This document shows, one piece after another, positions 1-6,537 of a stretch of 20,731 nt of DNA. The translations under genes were made by a program, and so were the position numbers. Position 1 is the first letter of the stretch. Each line of letters starts with the position of its first letter. The DNA comes from JAVBLG01 sp031553655 (GTDB lineage: Bacteria; Desulfobacterota; Desulfovibrionia; Desulfovibrionales; Desulfovibrionaceae): the NCBI GenBank assembly GCA_031553655.1, contig JAVBLG010000009.1, positions 1 to 20,731 of the forward strand. Direction: 5' to 3'. Below the pieces are notes generated by a model. The model was given only the letters and a program-made list of their open reading frames with translations, was not told the DNA's origin and made no database searches.

Positions 1-254
1 TCATAAGGCGCATCAGGCATAAGGCTACCAGGGCGAACCAGCACCCAACCGTTCTCGAATTCTGCCCGACACCCCAGAATACCCAGCAATTTTATAGTAG
101 TATATATATCCCGCAGATCTGGAACATTGGTGAAATGTACCGGCTCATCAAACAGAATAGAGGAAAACAAAATGGGCAAAGCCGCGTTTTTGGAACCGCT
201 GATGCTCACCTCGCCCTTCAGCGGAGCGCCGCCTTCAATAATTAATGCGTCCAC
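1..254 (-). CDS. murA: UDP-N-acetylglucosamine 1-carboxyvinyltransferase, N-terminal part (window edge)
   Basis: This is the first 84 codons of MurA; the rest lies beyond the left edge. MurA transfers enolpyruvate from PEP to UDP-GlcNAc, the first committed step of peptidoglycan synthesis in the cytoplasm. The visible part shows the hallmark start (DALIIEGGAPLKGEVSISGS) followed by K22-N23, the conserved substrate-binding pair of the family, then the NVPDLRDI segment. The start is GTG at 254-252, preceded by AAGGAGAAG about 5 bases upstream, a strong ribosome binding site. The loop with the catalytic cysteine is outside the window. It lies 203 bases downstream of ssb on the same strand, with a nested inverted-repeat element between them. 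There is no sign of damage in the visible part. Confidence 0.95.
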   Translation of the reverse strand, partial: MDALIIEGGAPLKGEVSISGSKNAALPILFSSILFDEPVHFTNVPDLRDIYTTIKLLGILGCRAEFENGWVLVRPGSLMPDAPY

Positions 255-303
255 AGGGCTTCTCCTTAAATTTGAGCATATTAACTCTTATTTTTTACAT
301 TAC

Positions 304-461
304 GCCCCTAGGGGCTCTCTCCAAATAGCGGATTTTGATTCAAGGGCAAGGAAAGCGGGCCTTTTTGCGGAGCGAGTGTACTCTTACGGTACTCGACCGG
401 AGCAAAAATGCCCGCTTGACGCCGCCATTGCACAAAAGACGCATTTGGAGGCACCCCCTAG
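304..461. repeat. Nested inverted-repeat element between ssb and murA
   Basis: Outer arms 308-330 and 440-461 are imperfect inverted copies (about 19 of 23 positions agree, both beginning CTAGGGG and carrying CTCCAAAT). An inner stem, 353-368 with 402-417, is 16 bp with one mismatch (AAGCGGGC..TTTTTGC), and the loop contains a further short pairing (CGAGT 373-377 with ACTCG 391-395). The left edge carries a perfect 12-base palindrome GCCCCTAGGGGC at 304-315. The ssb stop codon (458-460) lies inside the right arm. It could be a MITE- or REP-like unit, a terminator/processing hairpin for the ssb transcript, or both. No transposase gene is present and no clear target duplication was found. Confidence 0.7.
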
Positions 462-946
462 AACGGCACATCATCCATGCCGCTCGCCTCCGAGGGAAAG
501 GCCGGGCCGAGGTCGTCCTGCTGCTTGCCGCGGCCCTGCTGGCCGGACGGAGCGCGGCGCTGAGCCGGGGCGTTTTCATAGGCTCCGTAGCCGTCATCGC
601 CCATTTGCTGGCGTCCATCGCCGCGCCGGTCGAGAAACTGCACGCGCTGCGCCCTTATTTCTGTGGAATAGCGATCCTGTCCCTGTTGATCCTGCCATTT
701 ACGGGTAATCAGGCTGCCTTCCACATACACAAGGCTACCTTTGCCCAAAAACTTGGCGCAGTTTTCCGCCTGACGCTGAAATACGGTTACTCGGTGCCAT
801 TCGGTCTGATCCACCTTGTTGCCATCGCGGTCGGTATAAGATTCGTCGGTGGCTATGCGCATATTGGCCATGGGCACACCCGACTGGGTATATTTCAATT
901 CCGGATCCGCGCCAAGGCGACCGATGATCATTACTTTGTTAAGCAT
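458..946 (-). CDS. ssb: Single-stranded DNA-binding protein
   Basis: SSB is a 162-residue protein that coats single-stranded DNA in replication, repair and recombination. Residues 1-105 form the OB fold, with the typical start MLNKVMIIGRLGADPELKYT, the WHRVTVF strand and the KGSLVYVEGSLITRKW strand. A low-complexity Gln/Arg/Gly-rich linker follows (about 110-150). The C-terminal tip MDDVPF is the acidic peptide that docks SSB partner proteins. The ATG at 946-944 has AGGAG about 9 bases upstream. The gene lies 38 bases after the small unknown gene and is probably cotranscribed with it. Its TAG stop falls inside the right arm of the inverted-repeat element downstream. Length and motifs are those of an ordinary, intact SSB. 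Confidence 0.96.
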   Translation of the reverse strand: MLNKVMIIGRLGADPELKYTQSGVPMANMRIATDESYTDRDGNKVDQTEWHRVTVFQRQAENCAKFLGKGSLVYVEGSLITRKWQDQQGQDRYSTEIRAQRVQFLDRRGDGRQQMGDDGYGAYENAPAQRRAPSGQQGRGKQQDDLGPAFPSEASGMDDVPF

Positions 947-984
947 TATGCATACTCCTAAGATTATTATGCAATTATGATTCT

Positions 985-1320
985 TTACTTAAAGTTCTGT
1001 TCCATCGCGTCAAGCACTGTTTCCAACTCTTCGCTCAGGGCTTGAGCCTTACGAGGATCCCAGTCGGCCAGGGCATTTTCGAGGCGCTTTTTTATGTCCA
1101 GACATTTATCAAGCCCGCCTTTAAGCGCTTTTACCCTGGCTTCGGGCCAGCCCATGAACTTTATCCCGTCGCCAAGAGCAGTCACCATTTCCAGTACCCC
1201 ACGCTTTTCATGCTTGATGGGCACGGAAAAAGCCAGTTCCCACAAATTGGGCCAGGCCCTTTCAGCCAAATCTTCGCCATATGTCCAGGCGCTGACGCGT
1301 ATTTGCAAAATTCTGCCCAT
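985..1320 (-). CDS. Conserved-looking small protein of unknown function, coupled to the biotinyl protein
   Basis: I do not recognise this 111-residue protein. It has no signal peptide or membrane segment. The first 40 residues (MGRILQIRVSAWTYGEDLAE) are mixed and contain three tryptophans; the rest is charged and likely helical, with a heptad-like C-terminus (KKRLENALADW, SEELETVLDAMEQ). The start is taken as ATG 1320-1318, because it overlaps the TGA of the upstream biotinyl-domain gene (TGATG) and has GGAG about 8 bases upstream. An ATG 18 bases earlier has no ribosome binding site. This overlap implies translational coupling, so a role as an accessory or scaffold partner of the biotin protein is possible. 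That is inference from position only. Confidence 0.8.
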   Translation of the reverse strand: MGRILQIRVSAWTYGEDLAERAWPNLWELAFSVPIKHEKRGVLEMVTALGDGIKFMGWPEARVKALKGGLDKCLDIKKRLENALADWDPRKAQALSEELETVLDAMEQNFK

Positions 1321-1970
1321 CAGTCTTTCTCCGTCCATTCGGTCTGCACCTTGAGCACCACCTCTTCAATAGCCTCAAGGCTGCCGACAGGACAAACACC
1401 TATGAGTGGGCTGCCCGCGTCCACATTTTCGGCATACTTGAAATAAACGGTGTAAATGGTTCCTTCGGGGCCGGAATAATGCAAAGGTAACTCGCGCTTC
1501 ATGCGCGACATGATGAAAAGTTCCATGCCCTCATGCACAGTTACCGCGCGTGAGCCGGAAGCCCGCACTTTTTTGTCAACATCGGGGGTAAAATAAAATT
1601 TGGCCCGTTCCGGGGCCTTAAATGTGTAGAGGGCGTTTTTGAGAATAATGGCCTGCACTTCTTCTTTGGTAAGATAGTGGCGCAAGGTCAGCAGCACATC
1701 CCCGGCTTCGACGAATTTGCCTTCCAGGTCGTGGCGCATGCTCTGCACAACCCCTTTCTGTGGTGAAAAAATCTTTTTAGGATTATTTTCGCGATTTATG
1801 GTGGCCAAGTGTGAGCCGGGTTTTTCTTTCCACGTGCCGCCGGGGCCATAGGCCTTGTCTCCCTCTTTTAACTTGGCGAAGCTTATGAAGCCGGTGTGAG
1901 GGGCGGTTATTTTTATTTCCTCATAGGGTGAGGCTTTTATTTTTTCTAAAATGGCTGTTATATCAAGCAT
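1320..1970 (-). CDS. Tandem biotinyl/lipoyl-domain protein (biotin carboxyl carrier-like)
   Basis: This 216-residue protein is probably the biotin carrier of the carboxylase encoded just upstream. Two biotinyl-like domains can be read. The first (about 18-98) has the two half-motifs (ITAPHTGFIS, IFSPQKGVVQ..VEAGDVLLTL) but no biotinyl lysine: the hairpin turn reads TINRENN. The second (about 115-192) ends ..MSRMKRELPLHYSGPEGTI..NVDAGSPLIGV, placing K158 where biotin is attached in AMKM-type domains, but the motif is RMKRE. The start at ATG 1970-1968 is chosen over one 21 bases upstream because AGGAG sits 7 bases before it. The gene is separated from the carboxyltransferase gene by a 369-base hairpin-rich region and overlaps the next gene by TGATG. 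Biotinylation at K158 is inference. Confidence 0.8.
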   Translation of the reverse strand: MLDITAILEKIKASPYEEIKITAPHTGFISFAKLKEGDKAYGPGGTWKEKPGSHLATINRENNPKKIFSPQKGVVQSMRHDLEGKFVEAGDVLLTLRHYLTKEEVQAIILKNALYTFKAPERAKFYFTPDVDKKVRASGSRAVTVHEGMELFIMSRMKRELPLHYSGPEGTIYTVYFKYAENVDAGSPLIGVCPVGSLEAIEEVVLKVQTEWTEKD

Positions 1971-2012
1971 GATTGACTCCTGACAATACATTCAAGCTGG
2001 GCGGGCAGGGCT

Positions 2013-2044
2013 GACGCATCTTGTTTGCATACTAACAAAATCAT
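2013..2044 (+). repeat. Dispersed repeat module gamma, copy 1
   Basis: This 32-base stretch (GACGCATCTTGTTTGCATAC...) matches the reverse complement of 8379-8411 with two substitutions and one single-base indel. Its left flank, CAGGGCTGACGC at 2007-2018, also matches the start of the REP-like repeat at 8239 and 17312. Confidence 0.8.
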
Positions 2045-2259
2045 CTATTTATAGCATTTCGCTTTTGAAATTATCCATTACCTGAAACTGTTTTTTAAGA
2101 ATTAAGGCTGATTGTCCTGCGCCGCCTTTCAGCGGCGGCTCGGAACAGCATGTTATTACGGCGGCTTCGCCGCCTAAGTTACGGACACTTTGTGTCCGGA
2201 CGGCCCTGACAACGCACGGGCCGTCAGAGCATTTCGCTCATTTCATTCGCAAAACGCTC

Positions 2260-2301
2260 TAAGGTGATTAATCGCAGCGCTTGCACGATTTGAGTACGGC
2301 G
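2260..2301 (+). repeat. Dispersed repeat module beta, copy 1
   Basis: This 42-base stretch (TAAGGTGATTAATCGCAGCG...) matches the reverse complement of 8332-8373 at 40 of 42 positions. In the other copy this module lies only 5 bases from module gamma; here they are 215 bases apart. Confidence 0.85.
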
Positions 2302-2328
2302 CCGTGCGGCGGACAAATGCCGCACGGC
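2301..2328 (-). terminator. Strong hairpin just after the carboxyltransferase gene
   Basis: A perfect 10-bp stem (GCCGTGCGGC with GCCGCACGGC) and 8-base loop lies 11 bases beyond the carboxyltransferase stop. No T run follows on the minus strand, so it is more likely an mRNA 3'-end stabiliser or part of the repeat family than a canonical intrinsic terminator. Confidence 0.4.
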
Positions 2329-2339
2329 AAACTGGGCCG

Positions 2340-4595
2340 TTACCGGTAATAAAGGTTCCTGCCACCGATTGTCAGCAACGCCTGTTTGAGATTGGCTCGT
2401 ATATGCCGCCGATCCCATATGCCCTGGATATGCCCGCGTGAGAGTGCGTGATAAGAACGGTGATACTTGGGCGGAATATCCATGCCGGTGGTTTCCTTGA
2501 TCACGCCAGGTCCGGCAAAACCGATGTTGGAGGAGCGCACGGCAAACTGATAGGGCGAGCAACCCAGGAAGCTGGCCACCGGTCCGGCAAAAGAGTTGGT
2601 ATCATATAGCACCATGTACAGACCACCGCTGTGGATATAGCGGCGCACGGCAACGGTACAGCGCGGCATCTGAATGACCCCGTGCGTTCCCTCCTGAATG
2701 CGTATACCCGCGGTGCCGTGCACATAGGCCAGGAACGGATAACGTTTTTTCATGGCTCGCTCGGCGGCTTCCACAAATTTTAACCCTTCGGCCGCGCCCA
2801 CCGAGCCGCCTCTGAAGGTACCCATGAGCATGGCCACGACCATTTTCACATTTTCAATGCGCGCTTCAAAGGTCACACAGCCGCTTCTCTCGCCGGTAGC
2901 CTTCTGCGCTTGGGCTATCCTTTCGGAAAGACCCGGAAATCCAAGCGGGTTCCCGGCTTCAATTTCGGAGTTGAACTCAAAAACCGAACCTGAGTCAAAA
3001 ACGTTTTGCACATACCATTGCGGTTCCATGGGAAAATGGTATCCGCAATGACTGCACACCCCGGCGAATTCGGCAAAAAGATCAGGCCCCCACAGGTCCA
3101 GACAGCCGTAGGCTTGGCTGTTGGGGCAGGTGATGGTGCGATCTTCCTTGTAACGTGGCGAAATATAATTCCATTTACTGCGGCGCACATCGTCCGACCA
3201 GGCCGAGAGTGAAAAAAGCTCGGCATTGTTGGCCGCTTCGGCTTCCTTGTCAATTTCCTTGCGCATCAATTTTTTGAAGGGCGCGGCCAGACGCGACTTG
3301 AAAAGCTGCCATTCGCCTTCAATTTCTTCGGCCAAAAAGGTTATTTTGCGGCGATGCTTGCGGTAGAAGTCGTACTTCAGCCTGTTCCAGCGGGTCAGCA
3401 CAAAGTCGGCGCTCATCTGCCACATTTGGGTGAAAAATGGCCGTTTGTCCTTGCAGGCCGTGCGCGAAAAACGCAAAAAGCGCATCTGGCGACGGGCCAC
3501 CAGGCGGTCTTTGGCCGCGCTGTTGAGGCCCCAGCGAATATGCAATCCGTCGAGATTGGCGTCGGGCTTTCTTCTGCGGCGCAGGGCAACGCCCTTGAAA
3601 AAGGGCAGCTTGCGCGTGGAAATGATCACCTCGTCTGTGGCCCGGATCACTTCTTGGCGCACAGCTCGGTAAAAATCAAAGTGATTGGGTCTGGCCCCCA
3701 GGTATGGTTCCTGAATGACCTGATCAATATAGCCAAAACTCAGGTTGTCGTCGGCGGTCATTTTGAGGTGGCGGGCGCAATCCTCAATAAGCTCGGGCGA
3801 AGCGCGTTCGCCGTCGCGCAGGCGGCCTTCAATGGCGGCCGCGCCTTCGGGCGAAATAACCGAATAATAGCCGTGCGACATCATTATGCGCTTGTCGGCA
3901 AGGGCTATGGCTTCGGCGCCGCCCGAGCCGCCTTCGGAAATAACCGAAATAATGGGAACGCGCAGGCTGGCCATGCCGTAAATATTGCGGGCAATTTGCT
4001 GGGCCGCGCCGGGATAGTCTTCAATAGGGAACGATCCGGGGGTAAAAACATAAGTGTGAATGGGAATGCCTTCGGTTTCGGCCACGCGCATATATTGCAA
4101 AGCCTTGGCATTGCCTTCGGGGCGCACTGAGCCGCCGTTGCGGAAATCCGCGCCGTGGCCTTTTTCCTGCCCTATGACCATGATGGACTGGTTATAGCTT
4201 TTCTTGCCGCGGCGGCGGGTAAGAATGGCCCTGGCTATAAGCATGCTGGGGTCAATGCTGTATTCGTCCTGCCCGCCTATTTCCGTGAAGTTATCGTAAA
4301 CATTCTCCAGAATATCGCGCAGACAAATGCGCTGCGGGTGGCGCACGATGCGTACCTTGTCCATGGGCGAGAGCGCGCCGTCGAGCTTACGTTCTATAAA
4401 TCCGAAAAGATCTTCAAGATCCTTTAGTTCGGCATAGGGGTCGGCAGAGCTGCCGTCGGCGGCTCTGCTGGTGAAGCTGTCGAGCTTTTCCGCCAGCAGA
4501 TCAGTGCTTTCCTGATGCTTGTTCAAAAATATGTCGCGCATATATTGCAGCCTTTCTCCAAGGCTTTGGATGCGCTTTTCAATATTGTTGTCCAT
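2340..4595 (-). CDS. Fused alpha-beta carboxyltransferase of a biotin-dependent acyl-CoA carboxylase
   Basis: This 751-residue protein moves the carboxyl group from carboxybiotin to an acyl-CoA, probably acetyl-CoA to give malonyl-CoA for fatty acid synthesis. Residues 1-325 are AccA-like (IRHPQR-type segment near 85-90, GHGADFRNGGSVRPEG, and EGGSGGAEA at 221-229). Residues 330-480 are a strongly basic linker. Residues 480-751 are AccD-like, with the oxyanion segment FRGGSVGAAEG at 594-604. The AccD zinc finger is present but spaced oddly: C490-x7-C498-x15-C514-x2-C517 instead of CxxC-x15-CxxC. The fusion order is alpha then beta. The start ATG 4595-4593 has AAGG upstream. It follows the biotin carboxylase gene by 64 bases, so the two are probably cotranscribed. 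Substrate specificity cannot be read from sequence. Confidence 0.9.
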   Translation of the reverse strand: MDNNIEKRIQSLGERLQYMRDIFLNKHQESTDLLAEKLDSFTSRAADGSSADPYAELKDLEDLFGFIERKLDGALSPMDKVRIVRHPQRICLRDILENVYDNFTEIGGQDEYSIDPSMLIARAILTRRRGKKSYNQSIMVIGQEKGHGADFRNGGSVRPEGNAKALQYMRVAETEGIPIHTYVFTPGSFPIEDYPGAAQQIARNIYGMASLRVPIISVISEGGSGGAEAIALADKRIMMSHGYYSVISPEGAAAIEGRLRDGERASPELIEDCARHLKMTADDNLSFGYIDQVIQEPYLGARPNHFDFYRAVRQEVIRATDEVIISTRKLPFFKGVALRRRRKPDANLDGLHIRWGLNSAAKDRLVARRQMRFLRFSRTACKDKRPFFTQMWQMSADFVLTRWNRLKYDFYRKHRRKITFLAEEIEGEWQLFKSRLAAPFKKLMRKEIDKEAEAANNAELFSLSAWSDDVRRSKWNYISPRYKEDRTITCPNSQAYGCLDLWGPDLFAEFAGVCSHCGYHFPMEPQWYVQNVFDSGSVFEFNSEIEAGNPLGFPGLSERIAQAQKATGERSGCVTFEARIENVKMVVAMLMGTFRGGSVGAAEGLKFVEAAERAMKKRYPFLAYVHGTAGIRIQEGTHGVIQMPRCTVAVRRYIHSGGLYMVLYDTNSFAGPVASFLGCSPYQFAVRSSNIGFAGPGVIKETTGMDIPPKYHRSYHALSRGHIQGIWDRRHIRANLKQALLTIGGRNLYYR

Positions 4596-4659
4596 AGCGG
4601 CCTTATTTCAGCGGGCAAGCCGCGAGGCGGCAAAAATGCCCGTAACTGGCAAGTTTGGG

Positions 4660-6084
4660 TTAAAATTTAAGAATCTGCTCGGTTTTGGCGCGCAGAAACT
4701 GTATGTTCGACTTCAATTTTTCCCCGCCGGCTCCGGCTCCTTCCAGCGTCATGCCGTCAAGGAAAGCCACGCCCCTTTGGCGGGCCTCGGCCAGATCGCT
4801 CCCCCACACAATGGCCAGAGCCAGGTTGGGGTCGAATTCCGAGGGGATTTCATAGGGCACGTCCTGGGGAACGTGGGTATGCACGGTGAGCCAGGGCTCG
4901 TCTTTCCACGAGAATTTATCTATGCGCCCCGACCAGGGGCTGAACTTGTCGTCCGGATCTTCAGCTATAAGGCGATATTCAATGCCGAAACCGTTAAAGC
5001 CTATGTCGTCCTGGGTATAGCCCAGAGGTTCGCCAAGGCCGATGCGAACCTGCTCTTCAATAATGTCCACATTGTCACGCCCCTTCACCCGGGATATGCG
5101 GGCCGAAACCCCATTTTCCACCTGGATGCGGGTATTAACTTCCATGAGAAAGGCGTCGCCCGCTCTGGTCACTATCCATTCCCAGGTGCCCACATTGTCG
5201 TAACCCACTTTGCGGGCCATGGTAAGGGAGTAGTGGGTGATATCTTTCAATACCTTGTCCACGTCAAAGGTGTAGCGTATGGACGAAGAATCGAAGCCGG
5301 GAGCCACCTCAATGCGCTTTTGCAGGCCGGTAGACTGAATGGAGCAGTTGCGGGTACCGAAATGCACCGGGTTGGTCCCGCTGCGGTCGGACACAATCTG
5401 CACTTCCAGATGGTTGAAGTCGGTAATACGCTGCTCGATGAGCACGCCCTCGTCTTTGAATTGGCGTAGAGCATAGTTGCGGATGCGTCGGAACACCGAC
5501 CGGAAGAGGTCAATGTCGTAAACTTCCTCAATGCCCATTCCTCCGCCGCCGGCCGAGGCTTTTACCAGCACCATGGGCCTTTTTACACCTTGGTTTTTCT
5601 GAAAATCAAAGATACTTTCGGCGATCTTTTCCGCTTCCATTTCGTCGTATATGGGACGATCCGAGCCAGGCACGGTAGGCACGCCGAGGCTGCGGGCCAA
5701 GCGCTTAGTATTGATCTTGTCGCCCAGCTCGCGAATTATTTTCCACGACGGACCAATGAAAATCAGCTTGCGATCGCGCTTGGCCACTCTGCGGGCAAAA
5801 CGGAAATCTTCGGCGAAGAATCCGTAGCCGGGGTGAATGGCTGTTGCGCCGGCATTGTCGGCCACGGCCATTACCTCGTTGGCGTCATGATAGGACGACA
5901 CTCGGTACAGGCTCTTTTCGCCGCCGATTTGCCGCGAAAGGCGCACATGCCCGGAGGCGGCGTCTTCAGCGGTATAAATACATACAAAGGGGATATTCAG
6001 CCTGCCGCAGGCCTTGATGATTCTGACTGCAATCTCTCCGCGATTGGCAATCAAAACTTTATGCGCTGTTTCTTTAGGGCACAC
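4660..6084 (-). CDS. Biotin carboxylase subunit, ATP-grasp family (AccC/PycA-like)
   Basis: This 474-residue enzyme carboxylates biotin with ATP and bicarbonate; AccC is usually near 449. The N-terminal domain (KVLIANRGEIAVRIIKACG, 9-27), HPGYGFFAED (84-93) and FIGPS (109-113) are clear. The ATP-grasp domain has VKASAGGGGMGI (174-185) and the active-site segment NTRIQVENG (317-325), whose R319, Q321, V322 and E323 match catalytic positions of AccC. K256 and R371 (GIEYRLIAEDP) are also kept. Two segments differ: the usual RRHQK reads STGLQK with one extra residue (251-256), and the usual VEHP reads VENG. The start is GTG 6084-6082 with GGAG about 8 bases upstream. The gene lies 60 bases after the PilZ gene and 64 bases before the carboxyltransferase. 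Confidence 0.92.
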   Translation of the reverse strand: MCPKETAHKVLIANRGEIAVRIIKACGRLNIPFVCIYTAEDAASGHVRLSRQIGGEKSLYRVSSYHDANEVMAVADNAGATAIHPGYGFFAEDFRFARRVAKRDRKLIFIGPSWKIIRELGDKINTKRLARSLGVPTVPGSDRPIYDEMEAEKIAESIFDFQKNQGVKRPMVLVKASAGGGGMGIEEVYDIDLFRSVFRRIRNYALRQFKDEGVLIEQRITDFNHLEVQIVSDRSGTNPVHFGTRNCSIQSTGLQKRIEVAPGFDSSSIRYTFDVDKVLKDITHYSLTMARKVGYDNVGTWEWIVTRAGDAFLMEVNTRIQVENGVSARISRVKGRDNVDIIEEQVRIGLGEPLGYTQDDIGFNGFGIEYRLIAEDPDDKFSPWSGRIDKFSWKDEPWLTVHTHVPQDVPYEIPSEFDPNLALAIVWGSDLAEARQRGVAFLDGMTLEGAGAGGEKLKSNIQFLRAKTEQILKF

Positions 6085-6144
6085 CTTCTACTCCAATATG
6101 CGGCCGCGCGCTCCGCGCATTTGCGGGCGAAAACGGCAGCGGAA

Positions 6145-6537
6145 TTATTTTCGACGCCTGATGGCGACTTTTTGCGTTTCGAGGATAAGTTTGTCCAAAA
6201 CGGCTTCCTGCTCCACGGCCAGCCCTCTGAAGGAACAGGCCACTGTACCGTTGGGCAATACTCTGATGATTTTGGCCGTTATGGCCGTAAGCAAGCTTTT
6301 TTGACCGGCCAGCAAAGACATGGATAGCGCGCGCCCGGTGCGCAGCCGGCCGCGCAACGCCTCGGGAACAACCATGCAGCAGCCCGTGGCGCTGATGTCG
6401 CTTATTGCAAAAAGCTCTTCAAAGTCTCCCACCCTGGCCTCAAGCCCGGCGATACGCATACGGTAAGCGCCGCGATTGCCGGGCGACCCCATGCCCAGAG
6501 AAACTTCGAAGTCGGCGAATTCGTCTAAAGGACTCAT
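6145..6537 (-). CDS. Single-domain PilZ protein (probable c-di-GMP effector)
   Basis: This 130-residue cytosolic protein shows both PilZ ligand motifs: R22-GAY-R26 (RxxxR) and D47-I-S49-A-T-G52 (DxSxxG), 21 residues apart, followed by beta strands (GCCMVVPEAL, ALSMSLL, TAKIIRVLPNG). These residues bind c-di-GMP in the family. There is no YcgR-type N-terminal domain. Its ATG (6537-6535) overlaps the TGA of the MotA-like gene (ATGA), so translation is coupled, and only a weak ribosome binding site is visible. By analogy with YcgR and MotI, which bind MotA when loaded with c-di-GMP, it may act on the MotA-like protein encoded with it; this is inference. It lies 60 bases upstream of the biotin carboxylase gene on the same strand. 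Confidence 0.85.
   Translation of the reverse strand: MSPLDEFADFEVSLGMGSPGNRGAYRMRIAGLEARVGDFEELFAISDISATGCCMVVPEALRGRLRTGRALSMSLLAGQKSLLTAITAKIIRVLPNGTVACSFRGLAVEQEAVLDKLILETQKVAIRRRK

Larger units (their letters stand above)
1971..2339. other. Hairpin-rich intergenic region (369 bases, no gene)
   Basis: No credible gene is present. The region carries at least five separate perfect hairpins: 2121-2126 with 2134-2139 (GCCGCC), 2160-2165 with 2169-2174 (GGCGGC, loop TTC), 2182-2188 with 2192-2198 (CGGACAC, loop TTT), 2199-2206 with 2218-2225 (GACGGCCC), and 2301-2310 with 2319-2328. It also holds two sequence modules shared with 8332-8411. An 11-base direct repeat, AGCATTTCGCT, occurs at 2053-2063 and 2228-2238, bracketing the central hairpins. 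The region lies inside a same-strand gene series, so it may end or process the carboxyltransferase transcript and act as leader of the biotinyl gene. Confidence 0.8.

Noticed and set aside
335..961. Plus-strand open frame of 208 codons over ssb
   Set aside because: It is antisense to a clear SSB with perfect family motifs and begins inside the inverted-repeat element; no ribosome binding site and no recognisable domain.
2007..2328. CRISPR array or tRNA cluster
   Set aside because: The hairpins differ from one another and there are no equal repeats with regular spacers; no tRNA cloverleaf or T-loop consensus was found.
2224..2562. Minus-strand frame of 112 codons across the end of the carboxyltransferase gene
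   Set aside because: It overlaps the conserved AccD-like C-terminus in another frame and its tail is made of hairpin repeat sequence.
4519..5469. Plus-strand open frame of 316 codons opposite the biotin carboxylase
   Set aside because: Fully antisense to a conserved enzyme; such long shadow frames follow from the third-position bias of the true gene.
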